Assembly (NCBI RefSeq): GCF_024129865.1
Contig: NZ_JAMYFE010000042.1
Location: 62,001-126,000 of the forward strand
Reading direction: 5' to 3'
DNA: 64,000 nt
Source: Stieleria tagensis
Lineage (GTDB): Bacteria; Planctomycetota; Planctomycetia; Pirellulales; Pirellulaceae
Below, in pieces: positions 28,739 to 37,583 of the stretch (position 1 is the stretch's first letter; every line of letters starts with the position of its first letter). The translations under genes were made by a program, and so were the position numbers. The notes below the pieces were generated by a model, which did no database searches, had not been told where the DNA came from, and saw only the letters and a list, made by a program, of their open reading frames with translations.

Positions 28739-29694
28739 TAGGCGGCCATCGGTTGGGTTGCGCGTCGAGCCAACTCGAGATAATCGGGTTGGTCGGATGC
28801 GAGTTCATGCTGGTAGCCTTCGATCACCTGGCCGTGATAGTAGGTGAACACGCCGGGCATCTGGAATGTGTTGCCCTGGGCACGCCCAATTCCATGGCCA
28901 TGAAAGACGCCAGCGACAATGCCACGCAACCAAACTCGCAGTCCAAACAGTTGGTGGAACCCACCCAGATCTAAACCGAATTGCCGATACAAGCGGCATT
29001 CCGGGTCCGAGATCCGGGGGACATCTTGCATCGCGTATTGCTGGAAAAACGATTCCCCATCGCCTTTTCCAAGGTGCACCAGCACGATCCCACAGCCGGT
29101 GGCTTCGATCTGGTCACGACGACGTGATAGTTCTGCCATCGCCTCACGACAAAAAGTGCATCCGGCATGCCGTAGAAACACGACCAGTTGTGGTCGTTGA
29201 TTGGCCAAATCATCCAGCCGTCGGCCGGCGTTGGTTCTTAGATCCTGGATCGGTGCATCGGCCTCGGGCATCTCGTACGCCGAGTTGGCAGTGTATTGAT
29301 AACGCAGCGCTCCCCACAGAATGACCGCGAAGGGGACCAACCACAGGGCTTCGTTGGCCAAAATCAACCATCCGGCTTGGGTGGCAGATGTGATCGCGGG
29401 GATCGCTATCAAACAACCAATGGCTCCCAGTAATTTGCCCACAAAACCAAGCAAGACGATTGGCCAGTGGCGATAGGGATGTCGCGATGCGATTAAGAAT
29501 CCGATGCCGTACACGCCGATGATCATGCCGATGCATCGCCACAGTAAAATCGTAGTCGCAGTGTTTTCTAGACCGCTCCAGTTCAGCACGGTCCCGGGTA
29601 TTGTCAGCGACAGCAGCGCCCACGACAGGTTTGCCAAACCGCCCAGCAACAGTACCAGCCGCATCCACCATTTTGGTTGATAGTTCATTGTCAT
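28738..29694 (-). CDS. SelL-like membrane thiol-redox protein
   Basis: 318 residues. Four hydrophobic helices occupy about 11-130 and a thioredoxin/AhpC-like domain follows, with the active-site pair GCTFCREA (C179, C182) and DPECRLYRQFGLDL. This C-terminal domain matches the SelL-related peroxiredoxin-like family, in which the CxxC can be UxxU in some organisms. A thiol-based reductase or peroxide sensor at the membrane is likely. The start overlaps the upstream sigma factor stop by 4 nt (ATGA), so its translation is coupled to the sigma factor. Confidence 0.82.
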   Translation of the reverse strand: MTMNYQPKWWMRLVLLLGGLANLSWALLSLTIPGTVLNWSGLENTATTILLWRCIGMIIGVYGIGFLIASRHPYRHWPIVLLGFVGKLLGAIGCLIAIPAITSATQAGWLILANEALWLVPFAVILWGALRYQYTANSAYEMPEADAPIQDLRTNAGRRLDDLANQRPQLVVFLRHAGCTFCREAMAELSRRRDQIEATGCGIVLVHLGKGDGESFFQQYAMQDVPRISDPECRLYRQFGLDLGGFHQLFGLRVWLRGIVAGVFHGHGIGRAQGNTFQMPGVFTYYHGQVIEGYQHELASDQPDYLELARRATQPMAA

Positions 29695-30554
29695 TTTACC
29701 GCAAACATGGATTCGAACGGTTCAGCCACTTTCGCGAGTTTTTCCAAGCTGCGGTACAGGATCTGCCGTGCACGTTCTTTACTGATTCCGATTTCGTCGC
29801 CCAGTGCCCGCAGCGACTTCCCCTTTCCCGACCCATCTAATCCGAACCTGCCGCGAACGATGAAGCATTCACGTGGATCGAGCAACTGGTCAAGTTGCTG
29901 TAGCACGGTGTCGGCTGCCACGGAAATCTCTGTCGAAGATGGTTGGTCGGCGTCGTTCTGATCGGCGGCTGCCAATAAGGTTTCGTCGGCGTCGTTCGAC
30001 TCCCGGACACGGCGTTTGCAATTGCGATTGATCAAGCGATTGAAGTGTCGCTGGACGGCATGGGTCAAATAGGTGCTGAAGCGGTAGCCGCGAGCAAAGT
30101 CAAATTTGTCGATTGCGTTCAGCAGGATCGTATTGGCCTCTGCGACGAACTCGTCAAATTCATCGTTCGAGGTCGAGCGTTTTCTGGCCACAAAGGTGAT
30201 CAGACGCAGGTTGGCTCTGGCGATCGATTCCCGAGTGTCAGTGGCTTCACCGAGCAATCGCTGGATCTCTTTTTCTGTCTTGGCCGGGCGTCGTTGGTTT
30301 CGCAGCGTCGCCTTGAGCGCACTGGCACGAAACCGCAAAAAATTCAGCCGCTTGAACAGGAATTGTTCTCCCTCGAAGGTCAGGATGCGACATTCTTCGA
30401 CCGCCAGTATGAAGTTGTCGGCGGCGTGTTGCGAATTTTGCGACGGGCGATCGTCTTCGTCTACGTACAGATCGCAGTCGATTTCAACGAAATCCTGCTC
30501 TGTGGCCGAGTCGAAATCGGCATGTGGAACGTAGGGGATGTCGGAGTCGACCAA
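29691..30554 (-). CDS. Sigma-70 family RNA polymerase sigma factor
   Basis: 287 residues from a TTG start at 30554 (start uncertain). Region 2 is visible as ANLRLITFVARK, NTILLNAIDKFDFARGYRFS and TYLTHAVQRHFNRLI, and region 4 as DPRECFIVRGRFGLDG with a helix-turn-helix SLRALGDEIGISKERARQIL. The acidic N-terminal tail and the long linker are unlike short ECF factors; it fits a group 2/3-type sigma with region 3 reduced. It is the first gene of an operon with a thiol-redox protein and faces the fatty acid modification operon, so control of those genes is an attractive inference. Confidence 0.88.
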   Translation of the reverse strand: MVDSDIPYVPHADFDSATEQDFVEIDCDLYVDEDDRPSQNSQHAADNFILAVEECRILTFEGEQFLFKRLNFLRFRASALKATLRNQRRPAKTEKEIQRLLGEATDTRESIARANLRLITFVARKRSTSNDEFDEFVAEANTILLNAIDKFDFARGYRFSTYLTHAVQRHFNRLINRNCKRRVRESNDADETLLAAADQNDADQPSSTEISVAADTVLQQLDQLLDPRECFIVRGRFGLDGSGKGKSLRALGDEIGISKERARQILYRSLEKLAKVAEPFESMFAVK

Positions 30555-30818
30555 GCCGGCTTTCGCCCGGGGAATAATGGGTTTTTGTCAATGGAGCTGC
30601 CCAAGTGGGCAGGCGTCAGCATCAGCGGATTTTAGGACCGAAAGCTTTGTAGCCAGCGTCACGGATTTGACCACTGTTTTTTCCGTGATTTTTCCACGGC
30701 ATCTGGCACAGTCGGATCAGAACGTCATCCAGCCCGATAAAAATCCAGAATGTTGTGGTCATCGCGCTGCAGATGCCTAGAACAGGGACGGACTTCAACT
30801 CATGCGACCTTAACCGAC
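30555..30818. promoter_or_regulatory. Divergent control region between sigma factor and fatty acid operons
   Basis: This 264-nt gap must carry promoters for both directions. It contains the inverted repeat CCGTG (30683-30687) and CACGG (30695-30699) and, on the plus strand, GGATC (30714-30718) and TAAAA (30738-30742) with a 19-nt spacer. The last pair resembles an ECF/RpoE-ChrR type promoter (TGATC, about 18 nt, TAAGA-like) only loosely. Confidence 0.35.
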
Positions 30819-32141
30819 GTGGAATCCTCGTTGAAAATTGCGGTGATCGGATCGGGAATCTCCGGACTGGTATGTGCCCGACTGTTGGCTGCACGACATG
30901 ATCTGACACTGTTCGAATCGGATCAGCGTCTGGGCGGTCACGCTAACACGGTGACGGTTCGCGATGGCGAAACGCAGCACCAGATCGACACGGGGTTCAT
31001 CGTTTACAACGATCGCACCTATCCCCAATTCTCCCGGATCCTTGCCGACTTGGGCGTCGATACGATGCCGACATCGATGAGTTTTAGCGTCCGCTGTGAT
31101 CGAACGGGGTTGGAGTACAACGGAACCTCTTTGAACGGCTTGTTTGCCCAGCGGCAGAATTTGCTTCGACCCAAGTTTCTGAAACTGTTGAGTGAGATTC
31201 TGCGATTCAATCGCCGTGGTGCCGACGATTGGGATCGCGTTCCCGCTGGACAGACCGTGGCGGAATACCTGCGTCAGGGCAACTACTCCCAACAGTTTTG
31301 CGATCACTATTTGTTGCCGATGGGCGCAGCGATCTGGTCCTGCCCCCGCGCCGAATTTGCTTCCTTTCCGATTCGGTTCATCCTGGAGTTTTATCTCAAT
31401 CATGGATTGTTAAGTGTCACCGATCGCCCTGTTTGGCGATCGATCGTCGGTGGATCTCAGTCCTATGTCCAACGCCTGGCGACTCCGTTTCGCGATCGAA
31501 TTCGCACTGCCTGTCCGGTGCATGCGGTGTCGCGATTGGACCAACAGGTGTTGGTTCGACATGCTCAAGGCGTCGATCAGTTTGACGAAGTCGTTTTTGC
31601 GTGCCACAGCGACCAAGCGTTGCGGATCCTGGAGGATACGGATGCGTTGGAGCAGGAACTCTTGGGCGCGTTCCCCTACAGTTTGAACTCGGCGGTGCTA
31701 CATACCGATGAATCCGTGTTGCCCCGACGGCGCCGGGCCTGGGCCAGTTGGAACTATTGCCTTGCTGACCAACCGGAAATCAGACCTGCGGTGACCTACA
31801 ACATGAACCTGTTGCAGGGCATTCGCAGTGCAAACACCTATTGCGTGACGCTCAATCAAGACGACCGCATCGACCCCGCCCGCGTGTTGGCCAAATTTCA
31901 GTATGCCCATCCCGTCTTCACCACGCGGCGGGCAGCAATCCAGTCGCGGCACGACGAGGTCATTCGACGACGACGCACTTCGTTTTGCGGTGCCTATTGG
32001 CGCAATGGATTCCACGAGGACGGAGTTGTCAGTGCGCTGGCGGTCTGTCGGAAATTTGGCGTGCGTCAATGGAATGCCGGCCCGGGCGATGACGATTCCG
32101 TGACAGCCGTTGCTAGGCAATTTGTGTCGGAGGCATGTTGA
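30819..32141 (+). CDS. COG2907-type FAD-dependent amine-oxidase-fold oxidoreductase
   Basis: 440 residues from GTG 30819 (TTG 30831 is an alternative; both sit just before the dinucleotide fold). The FAD motif VIGSGISGLVCARLLA is followed by LFESDQRLGGHANTV and GFIVYNDRTYPQFSRIL, typical of COG2907. The first gene of a five-gene plus-strand operon that is found in many bacteria beside DUF1365, cyclopropane synthase and DUF1295 genes. In alphaproteobacteria related flavoenzymes of such clusters act on methylated unsaturated fatty acids in furan fatty acid formation (from memory of that literature). Substrate here not proven. Confidence 0.88.
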   Translation: MESSLKIAVIGSGISGLVCARLLAARHDLTLFESDQRLGGHANTVTVRDGETQHQIDTGFIVYNDRTYPQFSRILADLGVDTMPTSMSFSVRCDRTGLEYNGTSLNGLFAQRQNLLRPKFLKLLSEILRFNRRGADDWDRVPAGQTVAEYLRQGNYSQQFCDHYLLPMGAAIWSCPRAEFASFPIRFILEFYLNHGLLSVTDRPVWRSIVGGSQSYVQRLATPFRDRIRTACPVHAVSRLDQQVLVRHAQGVDQFDEVVFACHSDQALRILEDTDALEQELLGAFPYSLNSAVLHTDESVLPRRRRAWASWNYCLADQPEIRPAVTYNMNLLQGIRSANTYCVTLNQDDRIDPARVLAKFQYAHPVFTTRRAAIQSRHDEVIRRRRTSFCGAYWRNGFHEDGVVSALAVCRKFGVRQWNAGPGDDDSVTAVARQFVSEAC

Positions 32142-32147
32142 TTGCCA

Positions 32148-32969
32148 ATGGATCCCACACACAGCTGCCTGTATGAAGGCCTGGTCCGACATCGCCGCTA
32201 TCGACCCAAGTCGCATTCATTCATCAACCGTATGTTCCTGTTCTATTTGGACTTGGACGAGGTTGATGACGTTTTTGCCAATGCCCCTTGGTGGTCGCAG
32301 CGACGCTTTAGTTTGCTTCGCTTTTGCCGCGGTGATTATTTAGATGGCGATCCCGAGGCAGCCGACGAGTCGCTCGCGGCTGCGGTTCGCCGAATCGTCA
32401 GCCAGCAATCGGGCCTCGACGTTCGGGGCCCCATTCGGATGCTCGCCCAAGTCCGCTGCTATGGGTTTATCTTCAACCCGATCTCTCTGTTTTACTGCTT
32501 TCATCCAGACGGCAAAACACTGCAAGCGGTGGTGGCCGAGGTCACCAACACGCCGTGGCGGCAACGACATTGCTATGTGATTCCATGGCAGGGAAATGAC
32601 CAGCCTGGCCAGCGACGGTTGCAGCACTACCAGTGCAAAAAGGCATTGCATGTTTCTCCTTTCATGCCGATGCAGATGGACTATCAATGGAAACTGAGTG
32701 CACCAGAAACCAACCTGTCGGTTCATTTGGAAAATCATGATGTGCAGGGCAGGATGTTCGACGCCACCCTGATTTTGAAACGAAAGCCGCTGACGGCATT
32801 GCAGCTGTCCAAGACGCTCGTTCGTTTTCCTTGGATGACCGGGCAAACGATTGTCGGAATCTATTGGCAGGCACTGCGTTTGTGGTTGAAGAAGCTGCCT
32901 GTCTTCCCCAACCCGTCGTCGGCGAATCCAGCCAACCCTGTTTCGATGCCATCCCGTCGAACTTTTTGA
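32148..32969 (+). CDS. DUF1365 family protein
   Basis: 273 residues from ATG 32148, six bases after the COG2907 stop; a TTG at 32142 is an alternative. Family motifs are clear: CLYEGLVRHRRYRPKSHSFI at the N-terminus, MLAQVRCYGFIFNPISLFYC, AVVAEVTNTPW, and KALHVSPFMPMQMDYQW. The biochemical role of DUF1365 is not established, but it occurs nearly always with cyclopropane-synthase-type genes, so it is thought to act in the same lipid modification. Confidence 0.9.
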   Translation: MDPTHSCLYEGLVRHRRYRPKSHSFINRMFLFYLDLDEVDDVFANAPWWSQRRFSLLRFCRGDYLDGDPEAADESLAAAVRRIVSQQSGLDVRGPIRMLAQVRCYGFIFNPISLFYCFHPDGKTLQAVVAEVTNTPWRQRHCYVIPWQGNDQPGQRRLQHYQCKKALHVSPFMPMQMDYQWKLSAPETNLSVHLENHDVQGRMFDATLILKRKPLTALQLSKTLVRFPWMTGQTIVGIYWQALRLWLKKLPVFPNPSSANPANPVSMPSRRTF

Positions 32970-32989
32970 CTCATCGATTGAAAAGCAAC

Positions 32990-34285
32990 ATGTCCATTGG
33001 AATGAAACGTCAAACGCAACGAGTGTCAGACAGGTTGCCGACGTCCACACACAGTGATCTGCAGCGTCAGGCCGCCGTCGGTTGGTGGCAACACACGGGA
33101 ATCAGCAAGCTGACGCGGCGCAAAATGGCCGCGTGGTTGAATGATCTGGGGGGAGGCCAAATCCATTTCAACGATGGTTCATTGCGGCAAACGTTCGGCT
33201 CGGTCCACACCGATTTGCAAGCGAGTTGGGACGTGTCGGACCACGATTTCTATCGGTTGATGGCACTTGATGGCAGCTTGGGAATGGCAGAGTCCTACTT
33301 GCGCGGACACTGGGACAGTGACGACTTGCTGACACTGCTGCGAGTGCTCTGTCGCAACTTGGAACGAGCCGATTCGGCAACCACCAGGATCTCTGCGATG
33401 GCCCAGCGACTGCGTTATGCGGCGTTTCGGTTCGATGATAATTCGCGCAGCGGAAGTCAGCGTCACATCGCCGCCCACTACGATCTGAGCAACGAATTTT
33501 TTGCGTTGTTTCTCGATCCCACCATGATGTATTCGGCGGCCTGGTTCGACCACGAAACGACAACGTTGGAAGATGCGTCGATCGCTAAATTGGATCGTGT
33601 CTGTCGCAAGCTGAATCTCCAGTCGACCGATCACGTCGTCGAACTGGGGACGGGCTGGGGTGGATTTTCACTGCACGCCGCCAAGCAGTTCGGTTGCCAG
33701 GTGACAACCACGACGATTTCGAAAGCCCAGTACTGTGAAGCCAGCGACCGCGTCAGGCAGGCCGGATTGGGCGACAGGATTCAAACACGTTGCGACGATT
33801 ACCGCGATCTGAGTGGGCAATTCGACAAGCTGGTTTCGATTGAGATGATCGAGGCGGTCGGTGAGCAACATCTTGACACCTACTTTCGCCAGTGCGACCG
33901 GTTGCTTAAACCGGGTGGCCGCTGTGTCTTGCAAGCCATCGTGATGCCCGAACGACGCTATGAATCTTATCGGCGGTCGGTCGACTTCATCCAAAAATAC
34001 ATTTTTCCCGGTGGCTTTCTGCCCTCGGTTGCTGCGATTCAACAGTCTGTCGGTCGTGCTTCCACGCTGCGACTGGACTCAATCGAAGACCTTTCAACTC
34101 ATTACGCCAAGACGCTTGGGCATTGGCGTCAGCGATTCTTGTCGCAACTCGACGAAGTCCGATCGCTCGGTTTCGACGACCGTTTTATTCGGATGTGGGA
34201 GTATTACCTGTGTTATTGCGAAGCCGCGTTTCGAGAACAGACCGTCAGAGTTGTTCAGATTGTTTGGGACAAACCAACGAACTAG
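32990..34285 (+). CDS. Cyclopropane-fatty-acyl-phospholipid synthase-type methyltransferase (first)
   Basis: 431 residues from ATG 32990, 20 nt after the DUF1365 gene. An N-terminal helical domain (about 1-120, LMALDGSLGMAESYLRGHWD) is followed by the CFAS methyltransferase domain: HYDLSNEFFALFLDPTMMYS, SAM motif VVELGTGWGGFSLHAA and the SIEMIEAVGEQ active-site region. The enzyme would transfer a methylene or methyl group from SAM to the double bond of an unsaturated phospholipid acyl chain at the membrane. Full length for the family. It overlaps the second CFAS-like gene by 22 nt. Confidence 0.92.
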   Translation: MSIGMKRQTQRVSDRLPTSTHSDLQRQAAVGWWQHTGISKLTRRKMAAWLNDLGGGQIHFNDGSLRQTFGSVHTDLQASWDVSDHDFYRLMALDGSLGMAESYLRGHWDSDDLLTLLRVLCRNLERADSATTRISAMAQRLRYAAFRFDDNSRSGSQRHIAAHYDLSNEFFALFLDPTMMYSAAWFDHETTTLEDASIAKLDRVCRKLNLQSTDHVVELGTGWGGFSLHAAKQFGCQVTTTTISKAQYCEASDRVRQAGLGDRIQTRCDDYRDLSGQFDKLVSIEMIEAVGEQHLDTYFRQCDRLLKPGGRCVLQAIVMPERRYESYRRSVDFIQKYIFPGGFLPSVAAIQQSVGRASTLRLDSIEDLSTHYAKTLGHWRQRFLSQLDEVRSLGFDDRFIRMWEYYLCYCEAAFREQTVRVVQIVWDKPTN

Positions 34286-35340
34286 ATCACGCCACCGTCC
34301 GACCGTCTGGTTCGAGCTTCTTTTCAAGCCTACTGGATCAGGCCGAACAGGGGCGTCTGCCCGATTGGATCGTGCGTTTGGGGATTCGACGCCTGTTGCG
34401 GACACGATTGCGTGAATTGCAATCGACACCGCCGCAGAGCGCCGCCGAGCGACTGCGCGATCAGATTCGCAGCCAACCAATCGCCGTGGCAACGCATCAC
34501 GCCAACGAGCAACACTACGAGCTGCCGACCGAGTTTTTCCAGCAGATTCTCGGGCCACACCTGAAATACAGTTGTTGTTATTGGGACGCTGACACCAAAA
34601 CACTTGACGACGCCGAACGCAATGCGTTGCGAATGACCGCCGAACATGCCCAGATTGAAAATGGCATGGACGTCTTGGAGCTCGGCTGTGGGTGGGGATC
34701 GCTGTCACTGTGGCTTGCCCAGGCGTTTCCCGACAGCAGCATCACGTCGATATCAAATTCGCATACACAACGACGCTTCATCACCGCCCATGCCCAGCGT
34801 CTGGGACTGCGCAATCTGGATGTTCAAACCGCAGATATCAACGATTTTCAAACCGACCGAACATTTGACCGGGTCGTCTCGGTAGAAATGTTCGAACACG
34901 TTCGCAATCATGTTGCGCTGCTCTCGCAAATCAATCGCTGGTTAACACCAGAGGGGAAATTGCTGGTGCACGTGTTCTGCCACCGCACGACGCCCTATTT
35001 GTTTGAGACGGACGGATCCCAAGACTGGATGGGACGGCATTTCTTTACCGGCGGGATGATGCCGAGCGTCGATTGGCTGTCATCCTGCAGCAGTTCCCTG
35101 ACGCCGGCCGAGCAATGGACGTGGGATGGAACACACTATGCCAAAACCTGTCGCGCGTGGCTGTCCAATCAAGACGCCGCAACAGAGACGCTGCGTCCGA
35201 TTCTTGCAAAAACCTACGGACGCCCCGATGCCAATCGTTGGCACCATCGCTGGCGAATGTTTTTCATGGCCTGTGAAGAACTCTTTGCGACCCGGGGTGG
35301 GCGTGAGTGGTTCGTCTCGCACACATTGTTTCAAAAATGA
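34264..35340 (+). CDS. Cyclopropane-fatty-acyl-phospholipid synthase-like methyltransferase (second)
   Basis: About 358 residues from a TTG at 34264; the start is uncertain, but homology begins around LDQAEQGRLPDWIVRLGIRR, just after the upstream stop. It has ANEQHYELPTEFFQQILGPH, the SAM motif VLELGCGWGSLSLWLA and SVEMFEHVRNH, and lacks the long N-terminal domain of the first copy. It belongs to the subgroup often paired with COG2907 genes. A different step from its neighbour, such as methyl rather than methylene transfer, is possible. It overlaps the DUF1295 gene by ATGA. Confidence 0.86.
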   Translation: MGQTNELDHATVRPSGSSFFSSLLDQAEQGRLPDWIVRLGIRRLLRTRLRELQSTPPQSAAERLRDQIRSQPIAVATHHANEQHYELPTEFFQQILGPHLKYSCCYWDADTKTLDDAERNALRMTAEHAQIENGMDVLELGCGWGSLSLWLAQAFPDSSITSISNSHTQRRFITAHAQRLGLRNLDVQTADINDFQTDRTFDRVVSVEMFEHVRNHVALLSQINRWLTPEGKLLVHVFCHRTTPYLFETDGSQDWMGRHFFTGGMMPSVDWLSSCSSSLTPAEQWTWDGTHYAKTCRAWLSNQDAATETLRPILAKTYGRPDANRWHHRWRMFFMACEELFATRGGREWFVSHTLFQK

Positions 35341-36116
35341 ATGCTCCGCTTGTTGAAAGTTTGTGGACCTGCGCCGCCGCCATTGTGTCGCTGTTTGTTT
35401 GTGTCTGGTTGATCAGTCTGCCGCTTCGCGACGTCAGTATTGTCGACATCGCCTGGGGTTTGGGTTTCGTGCTGGTTGTCTGGACGGCGTTCCTGTTCCA
35501 TGCAGAACCAGACCGTGGTTGGCTGGTTATTGGCCTGACCACGTTGTGGGGCGTTCGCTTGGCCGCTTACTTGGCCTATCGAAACCACGGCTGCGAGGAA
35601 GATCATCGCTATCGAAAAATGCGGGATCGTTGGGGAAGCTCGTTTCCGCTGGTCAGCCTGTTCACTGTATTTTTGCTGCAGGCCGCTGTGATGTGGGTGG
35701 TGTCGTTGCCGCTGCAAACAGCGTTTGTTGGTGCTGAACCGACCAGCGCCTGGATACAAGGCATTGGGCTGTTGCTATGGACGGTTGGATTTGGGTTCGA
35801 GACGGTTGGCGATTGGCAACTCGCTCGATTCAAATCTGATCCCGACAACGCCGGCCAGGTACTTGATACCGGTTTGTGGCGTTACACCCGACACCCCAAT
35901 TATTTTGGCGATTTTCTGGTTTGGTGGGGGCTGTATTTGGTTGCCGTCGCATCGAGTCATGTCTGGTGGTCAGTGGTCGGACCGATCACCATTTCGGTTT
36001 TTCTGTTGCGAGTGTCCGGAGTCACGTTGTTGGAAAAATCACTCAAGGACAGCAAGCCGGATTATCAGCGTTACATCGAACGGACCAATGCCTTTTTCCC
36101 CGGGCCTCCACGCTAG
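35337..36116 (+). CDS. DUF1295 family membrane protein
   Basis: 259 residues from ATG 35337, which overlaps the upstream stop by 4 nt; an earlier in-frame start at 35307 is unlikely. Six or so membrane helices and the family signature GDWQLARFKSDPDNAGQVLD, TGLWRYTRHPNYFGDFLVWW. The fold is related to steroid 5-alpha reductases and isoprenylcysteine methyltransferases, so it could reduce or modify a lipid double bond. It closes the operon. Confidence 0.9.
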   Translation: MNAPLVESLWTCAAAIVSLFVCVWLISLPLRDVSIVDIAWGLGFVLVVWTAFLFHAEPDRGWLVIGLTTLWGVRLAAYLAYRNHGCEEDHRYRKMRDRWGSSFPLVSLFTVFLLQAAVMWVVSLPLQTAFVGAEPTSAWIQGIGLLLWTVGFGFETVGDWQLARFKSDPDNAGQVLDTGLWRYTRHPNYFGDFLVWWGLYLVAVASSHVWWSVVGPITISVFLLRVSGVTLLEKSLKDSKPDYQRYIERTNAFFPGPPR

Positions 36117-36170
36117 CCGCGGCTGCTTTATCAGCCGTTGGACGCTGGACCACGGTCTCTTCTTATCCGC

Positions 36171-36186
36171 CTTGCGGAGCCGCAAG
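36171..36186. repeat. Short perfect palindrome
   Basis: CTTGCGGAGCCGCAAG, 7-bp arms with a 2-nt centre, 55 nt after the DUF1295 stop. It may be part of transcription termination or a protein site; no second copy was seen in the window. Confidence 0.4.
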
Positions 36187-36252
36187 AATTGGACACTGCC
36201 GCGTCCTAGATGATTGACGCGGACTGTTGTGCGGCTGTGCCTGCCAACAATA

Positions 36253-36279
36253 AAGGGACCGAGTGTTAATCGATCCCTT
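36253..36279 (-). terminator. Hairpin between convergent DUF1295 and FAS1 genes
   Basis: AAGGGA (36253-36258) and TCCCTT (36274-36279) form a stem. On the minus strand the hairpin is followed by TATTGTT, consistent with termination of the FAS1 gene ending at 36323. It could also stop plus-strand transcripts of the fatty acid operon. Confidence 0.5.
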
Positions 36280-36322
36280 ATCGTTTGTAATCAGTGCTTG
36301 ACGAAATGATTCAGCACTTTGT

Positions 36323-37261
36323 TTACGGCATCAACACACTGTCGATCACGTGGATCACGCCATTGGTCGTTTCGACGTCTGCGGCGGTGACGGTTGCGTC
36401 GTTGATCATGACTTTGCCTCCGGACGTTTTGATGGCCAGACCTTCGCCGTTGACCGTGTCAGCGGACGAGAGCTTGGCGGCATCGGCGGCCATGACCTTG
36501 CCAGGTACGACGTGGTAGGTGAGGATTGAAACCAGTTTTGATTTGTTCTCCGGCTTCAGTAGCGTTGCGATCGTTCCTTCGGGAAGTTTCGCAAACGCTT
36601 CATCGGTGGGGGCAAACACGGTGAAGGGACCTTCGCCTTGCAACGTTTCGACCAAGCCGGCTGCTTTAACGGCAGCGACCAAAGTCGAGAACGATTTGTT
36701 GGCGGCAGCGGTCGCCACGATGTCCTTGTCAGCGGGCATCAACACTTGGTCGATCACATGAATCACGCCGTTGCTGGCAGCGATGTCTGCTTTGACGACG
36801 TTTGCACCATCAATCATGACCTTGCCATTTTTGGTGCTGACGGACACCTGTTGGCCCTGGGCCGTGGTGGCGCCACTGAGCTTGCTGACGTCCGCGGCCA
36901 TCACCTTTCCGGGCACGACATGGAACGTCAGGATGCTTTGCAATTTGGCTTTGTTCTCCGGTTTCAGAAGCGTTTCAACGGTGCCTTTGGGAAGCTTTGC
37001 GAAAGCCGCGTCGGTCGGTGCGAACACGGTGAACGGACCATCACCTTTCAGGGTGTCCACCAGGCCTGCGGCCTTGACCGCGGCGATCAGGGTATTGAAT
37101 TGGCCGGCGGCAGCAGCGGTGTCAACGATGTCTTGCTGTGCGGCCGTTGCCACCAGCACGGTGGCTTGGTGATTTGCGGCGGCAGTTGATAGAGGGCACT
37201 TTTCGCCCGCCATCGCGCTGGTCGTTGAAAGCATGGCGATTAGGCAGATTGTTTTCTTCAT
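36323..37261 (-). CDS. Secreted protein with two fasciclin (FAS1) domains
   Basis: 312 residues from ATG 37261, which begins the signal peptide [18 protein letters not shown]. Two FAS1 domains follow (about 45-178 and 185-311). Both contain [30 protein letters not shown] or [13 protein letters not shown], and end [12 protein letters not shown]. The two domains are so alike that a recent internal duplication is likely. FAS1 domains mediate adhesion or bind small ligands; bacterial members are often surface proteins. The 322-nt gap upstream, shared with a divergent gene, contains an inverted repeat. Confidence 0.92.
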   Translation of the reverse strand: MKKTICLIAMLSTTSAMAGEKCPLSTAAANHQATVLVATAAQQDIVDTAAAAGQFNTLIAAVKAAGLVDTLKGDGPFTVFAPTDAAFAKLPKGTVETLLKPENKAKLQSILTFHVVPGKVMAADVSKLSGATTAQGQQVSVSTKNGKVMIDGANVVKADIAASNGVIHVIDQVLMPADKDIVATAAANKSFSTLVAAVKAAGLVETLQGEGPFTVFAPTDEAFAKLPEGTIATLLKPENKSKLVSILTYHVVPGKVMAADAAKLSSADTVNGEGLAIKTSGGKVMINDATVTAADVETTNGVIHVIDSVLMP

Positions 37262-37583
37262 CTCAAAAGTCTCTTTGAACGGGTGGAGGCAGTCGTGCGG
37301 TCGGCCGTGAACTCTGGCCGACAACTTGTTGGTAGAGACCGCAAGTGGAATGACCAGCAAAATAAAAACAATTCATCCAACAGATCGCGTTTGTCGAGCG
37401 CTCACACCCGATCAGCGAATCGGGTCGTAGCCAATACGATGGTCGCAACAGTTGCGGATCCCCGGCCAAGTGGCTGATAATGCTGAGCCGATCCAGATTA
37501 TCTGGTTTCGCGTTTTGCCCACGCGATCGCCACCTGCGATCCCCGCGACTTAATGATGATCTCGAACCATTCGGAGCAGTCTG
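37262..37583. promoter_or_regulatory. Divergent promoter region with inverted repeat
   Basis: The gap between the divergent FAS1 and hydrolase genes. ACCCGAT (37406-37412) and ATCGGGT (37419-37425) form perfect 7-bp arms around a 6-nt spacer, well placed as an operator for either gene. No RNA gene or ORF is supported here. Confidence 0.45.
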
